A stretch of DNA of 64,000 bases. It comes from Falsirhodobacter sp051195255 (lineage in GTDB: Bacteria > Pseudomonadota > Alphaproteobacteria > Rhodobacterales > Rhodobacteraceae). The position numbers and the translations under genes were made by a program. Every line of letters begins with the position of its first letter. Within the stretch, counting starts at the first letter, position 1. The notes under the pieces are model-generated. The model was not told where the DNA came from, ran no database searches, and saw nothing but the letters and a program-made list of their open reading frames with translations. The stretch is from positions 1 to 64,000 of the forward strand of contig NZ_JBNJLK010000010.1 in the NCBI RefSeq assembly GCF_051195255.1, written 5' to 3'. This document shows, piece after piece, positions 8,979 to 16,261 of the stretch.

Positions 8979-10484
8979 TTATTCGTTGCCGACCGAAGGC
9001 AGCCGCGACACGAGGCGCAGCGACACCGTCAGCCCTTCCAGCTGGTAATGCGGGCGCAGGAAGAAGCGCGCACGATAGAAGCCGGGATTGTCCTCCACGT
9101 CCTCCACCACGACATGCCCGGCGGACAGGGGCTTCTCGGCCTTGCTTTCCTCGCTCGCCAGCGTGGGCGAAGGGTGGACGTATTGCTGGATCCAGTTGTT
9201 CAGCCACTCCTCGACCTCGTGCCGCTCCTTGAAGCTGCCGATCTTGTCGCGGACCATGCATTTCAGGTAATGCGCGAACCGGCTGGACGCGAAGATGTAG
9301 GGCAGCCGCGCGCTCAGCTCGGCATTGGCGGTGGCGTTCGGGTCTTCGTAGACGGTGGGCTTGTTCAGCGTCTGCGCGCCGATGAAGACGCCGTATTCGG
9401 TGTTCTTGCGGTGCAGAAGCGGCAGAAGGCCCGCCTTCGACAGCTCCATCTCGCGCCGGTCGCTGATGGCGGTTTCGGTGGGGCACTTGAAGTCCATCCC
9501 GCCATCGTCGCTGGGGAAGACGTGCACCGGCAGGTTTTCCACAAGACCGCCGGATTCCACCCCCCGGATGCGCGACAGCCAGCCGTACAGCTTGAACGAC
9601 CGGGTGATGTTCACGCCCATCGCATAGGCCGCGTTGCACCACAGATAGCGCGAGGTGTCGCCGCCGTCCGTTTCCTCCTCGAAGTCGAACTCCTCCACCG
9701 GGTTGGTGCGCGCGCCGTAAGGCAGACGGCCCAGGAAGCGCGGCATCGTCAGCGCGACATAGCGGGAATCCTCGGTTTCGCGCAGGGCGTTCCAGGCAGC
9801 ATGTTCGGGCGTCAGGAACAGTTTGGCGATGTCGCGGGGGTTCGCCACCTCCTGCCAGTCGTCCATGTGCAGAAGACGCGGCGAGGCGGCGGCGATGAAG
9901 GGCGCGTGCGCGGCGGCGGCCACGCGGCTGATGTTGCCCAGAAGCTCGACATCCACCGGGCTGTGGTCGAAATAGAAATCGCCGATCAGGGCGCCATAGG
10001 GCTCTCCGCCCAGCTGGCCGTATTCCTCTTCGTACAGCTTCTTGAAGATCGGGCTCTGGTCCCAGGCGACGCCCTTGAACTTGCGCAGCGTGCGCGACAG
10101 TTCCTTCTTCGTGGTGGGCAGGACGCGGATCTTCAGCGTCTCGTCGCTTTCGGTGTTGTAGACGAGGTGGTTGAGGCCCTGCCACGCCGATTCCATCTGC
10201 TGGAACTCCTCGTGGTGGACGATCTCGTTGATCTGGGCGGTCATCTTGGCGTCGATCGCGGCGATCATCGCCTCGATCGTCGGAATCACCTCGTCCCGGA
10301 TCAGGCCGTCGTCCTGCAGGGCGGCGCGGGCCAGCGTGCGGACCGCCTGTTCGACCGAGGCGCGCGTCTCCTCAGAGCGGGAGCGGAACTCCTGATGGAC
10401 CAGCGCCTGAAGGGCGTTCGCCTCGGTTGGCAGGGCCGCAAGCTGCACCGGCGGCGGGGCGAGCGTGGTGTCGGTGGGGCTCAT
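8979..10484 (-). CDS. tssC: T6SS sheath large subunit TssC (VipB)
   Basis: About 501 residues. I take the start at MSPTDTTLAPPPVQLAALP because a GAGTGAGGA ribosome-binding site lies just before it and it follows the tssB stop by four bases; an in-frame ATG 33 bases upstream would lie inside tssB. Family blocks include FQQMESAWQGLNHLVYNTES, LIGDFYFDHSPVDVELL, MPRFLGRLPYGARTNPVEEF and the C-terminal FARYLK-like segment (FAHYLKCMVRDKIGSF). TssC with TssB forms the contractile sheath. The protein is full length. Confidence 0.95.
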   Translation of the reverse strand: MSPTDTTLAPPPVQLAALPTEANALQALVHQEFRSRSEETRASVEQAVRTLARAALQDDGLIRDEVIPTIEAMIAAIDAKMTAQINEIVHHEEFQQMESAWQGLNHLVYNTESDETLKIRVLPTTKKELSRTLRKFKGVAWDQSPIFKKLYEEEYGQLGGEPYGALIGDFYFDHSPVDVELLGNISRVAAAAHAPFIAAASPRLLHMDDWQEVANPRDIAKLFLTPEHAAWNALRETEDSRYVALTMPRFLGRLPYGARTNPVEEFDFEEETDGGDTSRYLWCNAAYAMGVNITRSFKLYGWLSRIRGVESGGLVENLPVHVFPSDDGGMDFKCPTETAISDRREMELSKAGLLPLLHRKNTEYGVFIGAQTLNKPTVYEDPNATANAELSARLPYIFASSRFAHYLKCMVRDKIGSFKERHEVEEWLNNWIQQYVHPSPTLASEESKAEKPLSAGHVVVEDVEDNPGFYRARFFLRPHYQLEGLTVSLRLVSRLPSVGNE

Positions 10485-10488
10485 GTCC

Positions 10489-11022
10489 TCACTCTCCGTG
10501 CTTGGGGTGGGTGCCATCCTCGATGGCGGTGACGGGGGAATCGGCGGCCAGGACCTTCAGCAGCTCCGGATCGGCCAGAAGGCAGCCCACCAGCCCTTCG
10601 GCCGAGGTCTTGCCGTCCATGTAGGTCAGGAGGTTCGCAAGCTGGCTGCGGGCGTCCAGCAGCCGCGCCAGGCTTTCGACGTTGCGGGCGACGGCGGCGG
10701 GGGAAAAGTCCTCCATCCGCTCGAACGTCAGGTCCACGGGCAGCGTGCCCTCGCCGGTCAGGCGGTTCGGGACCTGCATCACCACGCGCGGCTTCAGCGC
10801 CTTCATGCGGGCGTCGAAATTGTCCACGTCGATGTCGAACATCTCGCGGGTTTCAAGATCGGGCAGAAGGTCGTTCGACCTGCCCGCCAGATCCGACATC
10901 ACCCCCATGACGAAGGGAAGCTGGACCTTCTTTTCCGAACCGTAGGTCTCGACGTCGTATTCGATCTGCACGCGCGGGGCGCGATTGCGTCCGATGAACT
11001 TCTGACTGCTGGATTTTGCCAT
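10489..11022 (-). CDS. tssB: T6SS sheath small subunit TssB (VipA)
   Basis: About 177 residues starting MAKSSSQKFIGRNRAPRVQI after a strong AGGAGG ribosome-binding site. Family signatures are VQLPFVMGVMSDLAGRS, EMFDIDVDNFDARMKALKPR and LTFERMEDFSPAAVARNVES. It pairs with TssC. TssB normally carries the residues bound by the unfoldase ClpV during sheath recycling; no clpV gene is present in this window, so either it lies elsewhere or recycling differs. Confidence 0.95.
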   Translation of the reverse strand: MAKSSSQKFIGRNRAPRVQIEYDVETYGSEKKVQLPFVMGVMSDLAGRSNDLLPDLETREMFDIDVDNFDARMKALKPRVVMQVPNRLTGEGTLPVDLTFERMEDFSPAAVARNVESLARLLDARSQLANLLTYMDGKTSAEGLVGCLLADPELLKVLAADSPVTAIEDGTHPKHGE

Positions 11023-11058
11023 GGATGGCCTCCTGAAAGGTGGGTCGGGACGCGCCGG

Positions 11059-12054
11059 TCATTCGTCCGGGCGCGTGGTCTTCAGCCCCGCAAGATGGCG
11101 GAACTGCGCGGCCCCGTCGGGAGCAAGCTCCTGCAAGAGGGCGAGGAAATCCTTTGCCACCAGCGCGCGGGCGCGCTCCAGCAGGGCGGGAATGGGGCTG
11201 GCGGGTTCGTTCAGCCGGTACCAGGCGCAGATCCGGTCCAGCATCACGACGATGTCGTCGCGGTTGCGCGGCCCGCCCGAGGGTGCGGCCTTCGGCGCGT
11301 CGGGCGCGGGATCCGCCGCAACCTCCGGCTCGGCCTGCGCCAGATAGGGGGACAGCATGTCCAGCATCTGCGTCAGGACCGAGGCGAGCGGGGCCAGCTT
11401 CGGCGCCTCGGACGCGGGGACGTGGTTGCGCAGCGCTGTTTCCACGGCGGAGAGTGCTTCAAGCCCGGCGCGCAGGTGGGCGGCGGCGGCTTCGTGGATG
11501 GCGGGGTCCATTTCGGCCAGTGCGGCGACGATCTTCTGCGCCTCCCCTTCGTCATCATGGCGGGCGGCGGTCCAGTCGCGCAGGGAATAGGTCCCCATCC
11601 GGCGCGAACTGGCCAGCGTCAGCGCGCGCAGATCGGCCAGAAGCCCGTCCGGATCAGCCAGATCCGCCAGCGCGTTGGTGCGCACGGTCAGATCATCGTC
11701 CCCTTCCTCGGGGCAGGGGTGCAGATGCGTCCAGAAGCCGTCGATCAGAGCTGCCAGCCGGCGCAGCCGCTGCGCCAACGCCCCGGTTTCACCGGTCAGG
11801 TTCAGGGCCGCGCGGGCCAGGATGATTTCCAGCCGGATGTCGTGGCTGCGATCGGCCAGCCGGGTGGCCAGCTCCTCCACCGCCTGCCAGTCCGGCTGTT
11901 CCGCCGGAGAGGTGGCATCCCCCGCCTGCCGTTCGGGACGGCCGCGGGCCATGATCTCCAGGTCCAGGAAATCGAGGTCGTAGTCCAGCGCCTCGCCGCA
12001 GGGCTCCCCCTGCGAGATGGGAAGAACCGTGGCCATGTCGCCCGTGTCCAGCAT
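11059..12054 (-). CDS. tssA: T6SS assembly protein TssA (ImpA N-terminal domain)
   Basis: About 331 residues from MLDTGDMATVLPISQGEPCG, chosen over an upstream in-frame start at 12135 because an AAGGG sequence precedes it and the extra residues look non-coding. The N-terminal ImpA domain is recognisable: LPISQGEPCGEALDYDLDFL and the LRRLAALIDGFWTHLHPCPE block around residue 120. It also has the family segment near the C-terminus with DICAWY-like residues (MLDRICAWYRLNEPASPIPA). TssA organises baseplate and sheath assembly. It is the first gene of the leftward tssA-B-C-hcp-E-F-G block; its upstream region carries two CATG-N4-CATG palindromes. Confidence 0.9.
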   Translation of the reverse strand: MLDTGDMATVLPISQGEPCGEALDYDLDFLDLEIMARGRPERQAGDATSPAEQPDWQAVEELATRLADRSHDIRLEIILARAALNLTGETGALAQRLRRLAALIDGFWTHLHPCPEEGDDDLTVRTNALADLADPDGLLADLRALTLASSRRMGTYSLRDWTAARHDDEGEAQKIVAALAEMDPAIHEAAAAHLRAGLEALSAVETALRNHVPASEAPKLAPLASVLTQMLDMLSPYLAQAEPEVAADPAPDAPKAAPSGGPRNRDDIVVMLDRICAWYRLNEPASPIPALLERARALVAKDFLALLQELAPDGAAQFRHLAGLKTTRPDE

Positions 12055-12139
12055 CGTCGAACCCTTATCGAAGGGGCCACATCGCCCCTGCAATTCGGAC
12101 ATTACGGGGGCGGTCGCGTTTCGCGGCATGCGCAATGCT

Positions 12140-12205
12140 CATGGTCCCATGCCGTGTCGTCATCCTGTCACGGCGCGCATGGGCCCATGGCAAATTTGCA
12201 TGATA
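12140..12205. promoter_or_regulatory. Paired CATG palindromes upstream of tssA
   Basis: In the 228-base gap between tssA and the response-regulator gene lie CATGGTCCCATGCC (12140-12153) and CATGGGCCCATGGCAA (12178-12193), 38 bases apart start to start; the second is a perfect 12-base palindrome. The second word recurs, with one variable centre base, in the intergenic regions before the peroxidase/Fe-S pair and before tssK. Because the gene to the right (12283 onward) ends toward this gap, the region can only drive tssA. It is probably an operator; the protein that binds it is unknown. Confidence 0.5.
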
Positions 12206-12226
12206 CGCAGGGAGCCCCCAATGCAA

Positions 12227-12259
12227 ACCGCCCGCGACTCCTTGCGGAACACGGGCGGT
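12227..12259 (-). terminator. Possible hairpin after the response-regulator gene
   Basis: ACCGCCCG at 12227-12234 pairs with CGGGCGGT at 12252-12259 around a 17-base loop. It lies just downstream of the leftward response-regulator stop (12283) and before the tssA promoter region. There is no T-run, so this is a weak, factor-dependent-type candidate. Confidence 0.25.
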
Positions 12260-12282
12260 GCAGGTCGCGGTGGCGGGCGGGT

Positions 12283-13227
12283 TCAGCCGACCTGGGTGAA
12301 GCGGCTCAGCCCTTCGACGAAGCTGTCGAAGAAGGTGGTCTCGGGTTCGGCCGTGCGCTGCATCCGCTGGCGCACCACGCGCGGATCCGCCAGCCGGCGG
12401 TGGTGTTCGCGCATCGCGGTGTTCACCGCCAGACGGAACAGGTTGAGGCTGAGCGGCTTGATCGCGAAGCGGTAGATCCGGCCCTTGTTGATCAGGCGGA
12501 TGATCATGTCGCTGTTGGGGTCCGAGGTCGTGGCCACCACCGTGACGGCGGGATCGTAGCTTTCCACCTCGGACAGGAAATGGGCCACGTCCACGCCGTC
12601 CAGTTCGGCGTTGATCACGATCACGCCGATCTGTTCCTGCTTCAGGATCTCCAACGCGGCGCGGACATCGGGAACGGCCCGCACGTTGTAGTCGCGGGTG
12701 AACATCTCCACCATGCTTTGGCGGTCGCTGTCCACGCCGTCGATGGCCAGCAGTTCGGACCCGATGTTGAACCGCGCCGTCCCCTGCCCGGCGGGATCGG
12801 CGGACACGTCGCCCTGCCACAGCGGCGGCAGGGCGCCTGCCACGCGGCGGGCGCTTTGCGCGACCTCCACCGCCTCGGCGATGACGGCGCGCAGCTCGGT
12901 CTGGTCCCAGGGCTTGCTGAGGAAGCGGAACACCTCCCCCTCGTTCACGGCGCCGATGATGGCCACCAGGTCGCTGTAGCCGGTCAGCAGGATGCGCACC
13001 GTGCTGGAATACTGTTCGCGGACCTGCGCCAGCAGTTCGATCCCCGTCATGTTGGGCATGCGCTGGTCGCTGGCGATCACGTCCACCTGCACGGTTTCCA
13101 TGATGGCAAGCGCGTCCTGACCGCTCAGCGCGGTGTGAACCTCGTATTCGCCGCGGAACATGATCTTCAGCAGCTTCACGATCCGTTGCTCGTCATCGAC
13201 GAAAAGCAGCACCGGCTTCTGGCTCAT
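12283..13227 (-). CDS. Response regulator with two receiver-like domains
   Basis: About 314 residues. Residues 1-125 form a canonical receiver: acidic pair D11/D12, phospho-acceptor D54 in VIASDQRMPNM, T82 in ILLTGYSD and K105 in FLSKPWDQ. Residues ~150-285 resemble a second receiver, but the position matching D54 is Asn (N206 in VIVINAELDG), although the later KPLS motif is kept; this looks like a pseudo-receiver. The C-terminus carries no DNA-binding or enzymatic output domain that I recognise, so output may be by protein contact. The gene follows the kinase by 42 bases and is the last of the peroxidase-kinase-regulator chain. Regulation of T6SS by this pair is inferred from location. Confidence 0.85.
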   Translation of the reverse strand: MSQKPVLLFVDDEQRIVKLLKIMFRGEYEVHTALSGQDALAIMETVQVDVIASDQRMPNMTGIELLAQVREQYSSTVRILLTGYSDLVAIIGAVNEGEVFRFLSKPWDQTELRAVIAEAVEVAQSARRVAGALPPLWQGDVSADPAGQGTARFNIGSELLAIDGVDSDRQSMVEMFTRDYNVRAVPDVRAALEILKQEQIGVIVINAELDGVDVAHFLSEVESYDPAVTVVATTSDPNSDMIIRLINKGRIYRFAIKPLSLNLFRLAVNTAMREHHRRLADPRVVRQRMQRTAEPETTFFDSFVEGLSRFTQVG

Positions 13228-13269
13228 GGTGGTCTTCCTTTCTTGCGTGGCCGCAGCTGCGGCGCGGCC

Positions 13270-15048
13270 TCATGCCGGGAGGGTGTGTCCGCCGGTGCGG
13301 ACCGGGGTGCTGTCATGCGCCGCGATGTGGCGCGGCAGGGTGATCGTGAAGGCCGTGCCCTTTCCGGGCGCCGTGCTGACGGCGATGGTGCCACCATGGT
13401 TTTCGATGATGCGATAACAGATGGACAATCCCATTCCGGTGCCGTCGCCCACGGGCTTTGTCGTGAAGAACGGATCGAAGATCTTGGGCAGCACGTCGTC
13501 GGGGATGCCCGGACCGTTGTCGCTGATCTCCACCCGCACGGTGTCGGAGGCGGTCAGCCGCGTGCGCAGCACCAGCCGGCCCCGGCGCCCCGTCGTCGCC
13601 ATCGCGTCCACCGCGTTGTTGATCAGGTTCAGGAACACCTGCCGGATCTGCGATGGGGCGGCGATGATGTCGGGCACCGTGTCGAAGTCGCGTTCGATGT
13701 CGGCCACGTATTTCAACTGCGACCGCGCGATCAGAAGCGCGCTTTCCAGCCCGTCCACGACCGAGAACTTCTCGGCATGGCCCCGGTCGAACCGGCTGAA
13801 GTTCTTCATCGTGCGCACCAGGGTCGTGATCTCGTCGATGCCGTGCAACCCGTCGTTCAGCATCAGGATCAGCTCCTCCTGCCGGTAATGGGCGTCTTCC
13901 TCGGTGTCGTCGTCGGTGGCGTCCACGGCGGCCAGCGCCTCGATCATGCGGTCGGACATCACCCGTTCCTTGACCAGTTCGAACACGGTGCGGACATAGG
14001 ACAAGGGGGTGTTGATCTCGTGCGTGATGCCCGCGACCATCTGGCCGATGGCCGACAGCTTGGCCGATTGCAGCACCTGTTCCTGCGCGTCCTGCTTTTC
14101 CTGCTGCAAAAGGACGTTGTCCTGATCCAGCTTCACGAAGCGGCGGCGCAGGGTGAAGACCAGAAGACCGATCAGCAGCGCCAGAAGCACGCCCAGCCCG
14201 ATGGCCACCGCCTGAAGCCTTTGGCGGGCGTTGACCGCACCGGCCTCCGCCTCCACGATGGCGGCCTGGATGGACGTGGCGGCGTCATCGGCCGGAAGGG
14301 CGGTCACGGCCAGCATCAGGTCGTTCCCGCGACGCCGTTCCCGCACCACGACCTCGGCCTGCGCGGCAAGGCTTTCGACCGCGTCGGCCAGGACGGGCCC
14401 CTGCCCCGCGGCCAGGGCGCGCATCCGGGCCAGATCCTCCTCCACCGTGCGGGCCAGGACGTCGGTCGGGCTGATGACGAAGCTGGCCATGGAGATGACG
14501 GCCCGCGTCAGCTCCTCGGACGGGCGGATGCCGTCGCCGGCCGGCTGATACACGTCGGGCGCGTCGAAGAAGGCCTGGATCCCCGCCGGCAGCACGCTGG
14601 CCGAATTGCGCAGCATCGCGTAGCTGGCCTTGATCTGGTCGCCCAGGCGTATCTTCTCGCGCACTGTGTCGGCGTAGCTTTCAAACTGCGGCGCAAGGCC
14701 GGCCAGTTCGGGCTGGCCCGGCAGGGTCGCGCCGACGCGGTCCAGTTCGTCCAGCAGGACGTTCGTGCCGCGCGCCACGGCGTCGTAGTTGGGCGCGATG
14801 CCCAGCTCCAGCGCCAGAAGGTCAAGGTCCCACTGCTTTTCGATCTGGCGCAGCGCCTCGAACCGGCCGCGGAACTGCGGAAGATCCTCGGACGTGGGGC
14901 GCATGTGCCACAGCACCCCTGCCATGGCCAGCGCCAGAACCGTGATGGCACCCGCGCAGATGGCCCAGGCCCGGTTGGAGGCCAGGAATTCCTGCGCGGT
15001 GTCGCGTGTGAACAGGGCGCCCCGGGGCGCGGTCGTGATCTGTGTCAT
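13270..15048 (-). CDS. Membrane sensor histidine kinase
   Basis: About 592 residues. One membrane helix at ~28-48 and another at ~272-297 enclose a periplasmic sensor region of ~220 residues that is helical and has no domain I can name. A coiled-coil stretch follows (LDQDNVLLQQEKQDAQEQVL), then the dimerisation/phospho-acceptor region with H343 in GQMVAGITHEINTPLSY. The ATPase domain has an N box (VFLNLINNAVDAM), G boxes (DNGPGIPDDVLPKIFDPFFT, GTGMGLSICYRI) and ends normally. The start codon overlaps the peroxidase stop (ATGA), so the kinase is translationally linked to a periplasmic haem enzyme. Sensing of a peroxidase-related or respiratory signal is plausible but unproven. Confidence 0.9.
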   Translation of the reverse strand: MTQITTAPRGALFTRDTAQEFLASNRAWAICAGAITVLALAMAGVLWHMRPTSEDLPQFRGRFEALRQIEKQWDLDLLALELGIAPNYDAVARGTNVLLDELDRVGATLPGQPELAGLAPQFESYADTVREKIRLGDQIKASYAMLRNSASVLPAGIQAFFDAPDVYQPAGDGIRPSEELTRAVISMASFVISPTDVLARTVEEDLARMRALAAGQGPVLADAVESLAAQAEVVVRERRRGNDLMLAVTALPADDAATSIQAAIVEAEAGAVNARQRLQAVAIGLGVLLALLIGLLVFTLRRRFVKLDQDNVLLQQEKQDAQEQVLQSAKLSAIGQMVAGITHEINTPLSYVRTVFELVKERVMSDRMIEALAAVDATDDDTEEDAHYRQEELILMLNDGLHGIDEITTLVRTMKNFSRFDRGHAEKFSVVDGLESALLIARSQLKYVADIERDFDTVPDIIAAPSQIRQVFLNLINNAVDAMATTGRRGRLVLRTRLTASDTVRVEISDNGPGIPDDVLPKIFDPFFTTKPVGDGTGMGLSICYRIIENHGGTIAVSTAPGKGTAFTITLPRHIAAHDSTPVRTGGHTLPA

Positions 15049-16064
15049 CGTTGATAATCCCCCAGCGGGATGCCTTGATATTCACCGGTCAAGGACGTCA
15101 GGAACGCCTCGATCTGCGCGATGTCGTCGGGTGTGATCGACCGGCCAAGCTGATAGTTGGCCATGATGTCGATCGCTTCCGGCAATGTTTGGACCGAGCC
15201 GTTGTGGAAATAGGGCGCCGTTTCGGCCACGTTGCGCAGGCTTGGCACACGGAACACCGGCTCCGACGGGAAGATGCCGGTGTCCTTCGCGGCACCCGGC
15301 GTGTCCGGCCCGCCTTCGGCCGCCGCCGGAGAGCCGAAGATCCCGAAGGCCTGCAGCATGTTGCCGCCCACGTTCACGCCCTGGTGGCATGACACGCAGC
15401 CATAGAACTTGAACAGTTCGTACCCAGCCTTGGCCTGCGGAGTCAGGGCGTCCGCCTCGCCGCGCAGGTAACGGTCGAAGGGCGCGTTCGGCGTCACGAG
15501 TGAGCGTTCGTATTCCGCCAGCGCGTCGATCACGTTGGCCTGCGTGATGCCGTCGGGATAGCTGCCCCGGAACTCTGTCACCAGCGCCCTGTCGGCCTGC
15601 AGGCGCGACAGCACCGTGGGCCAGTCGCCGTCCATGATGTGGGGGTTCGTCACCACGTCGCGCAGCTGCGTCTTCACGCTGCGGTTGCGCCCGTCCCAGT
15701 TCAGCAGCGCGCTGAGCGAGACGTTCAGGATCGTGGGCGTGTTCGTCGGCGGGATGCGGTTCTGCGGCCCGGTGGACAGCCGCAAGCCATCCGCCCCGCC
15801 CCGCGTGATCATGTGGCAGCTGGAACAGGACCTGTCGTTGCCCCCCGACAGCCGCGTGTCCGAAAACAGCCGCTGGCCCAGCGACACGCGTGCAGGGTCC
15901 GTGATGATGTCCAGGGGCACGGGCGTGATCGGTTCGTCCGGCAGGGGCGCGTCCTGGGCGTGGACGGCCTCCGCCGCCCACAGGATCGCCAGCGCCAGCA
16001 GCGGCAGGCGACCGGCCTTCCGGCGGCCCCGCCCTGCCTGGCGGATCGGAATTTCGTCGGTCAT
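15045..16064 (-). CDS. Di-haem cytochrome c peroxidase / MauG family protein
   Basis: About 339 residues from MTDEIPIRQAGRGRRKAG, preceded by AAAGGATG. The N-terminus is an export signal (basic residues then LLALAILWAAEAVHA). Two c-type haem sites are visible: C80-SS-C83-H84 in RSCSSCHMI and C223-VS-C226-H227 in GCVSCHQGV, the spacing of bacterial di-haem peroxidases. The late block VFRVPSLRNVAETAPYFHNG is also typical of the family. It would act in the periplasm, reducing hydrogen peroxide with electrons from a cytochrome or cupredoxin, or modify a partner as MauG does. It is the first gene of a chain with the kinase and the response regulator, inside a T6SS locus. Confidence 0.9.
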   Translation of the reverse strand: MTDEIPIRQAGRGRRKAGRLPLLALAILWAAEAVHAQDAPLPDEPITPVPLDIITDPARVSLGQRLFSDTRLSGGNDRSCSSCHMITRGGADGLRLSTGPQNRIPPTNTPTILNVSLSALLNWDGRNRSVKTQLRDVVTNPHIMDGDWPTVLSRLQADRALVTEFRGSYPDGITQANVIDALAEYERSLVTPNAPFDRYLRGEADALTPQAKAGYELFKFYGCVSCHQGVNVGGNMLQAFGIFGSPAAAEGGPDTPGAAKDTGIFPSEPVFRVPSLRNVAETAPYFHNGSVQTLPEAIDIMANYQLGRSITPDDIAQIEAFLTSLTGEYQGIPLGDYQR

Positions 16065-16176
16065 GACGGTGTCGCATCCTTTCCAGAGGTTCCGCCGTCC
16101 CCGGCACAGGAAGGGGGCGGAGCCGTATCGTCCCCTGCATATCCGATGGCGGCGGCCGCGCCTCATGCGTTCTCGT

Positions 16177-16194
16177 CATGGGCACATGCCAAGG
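16177..16194. promoter_or_regulatory. CATGGGCNCATG motif between the divergent peroxidase and Fe-S genes
   Basis: CATGGGCACATGCCAAGG lies 112 bases upstream of the leftward peroxidase start and 67 bases upstream of the rightward Fe-S/FHA gene. It matches the sites before tssA and before tssK at 15 of 18 positions across the consensus CATGGGCNCATGNCAARN. Its place in a divergent promoter region makes a shared transcription-factor site likely. Confidence 0.5.
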
Positions 16195-16261
16195 CGCCGC
16201 GTATCGCGTCAAGGCGCGCCGGCGATAAGGTTCCTCCGACCCCTATCGCACGAGTTGATCC

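Noticed and set aside
12184..12200. ATGGCAAATTTGCAT before tssA read as a sigma-54 element.
   Set aside because: The GG to GC distance is 7, not 10, and the direction does not match tssA.
10465..15054. A very long rightward open frame (about 1500 codons) opposite tssB, tssA, the response regulator and the kinase.
   Set aside because: It runs antisense to four clear gene families, is His/Arg/Gly-rich without any domain, and is an expected by-product of high GC content. Similar long antisense frames over vgrG, tssF, tssM and the ABC genes were rejected for the same reason.
16065..16212. Longer N-terminus for the cytochrome c peroxidase or a small extra gene.
   Set aside because: The upstream residues are Arg/Pro-rich, contain the shared regulatory motif, and would bury the export signal.
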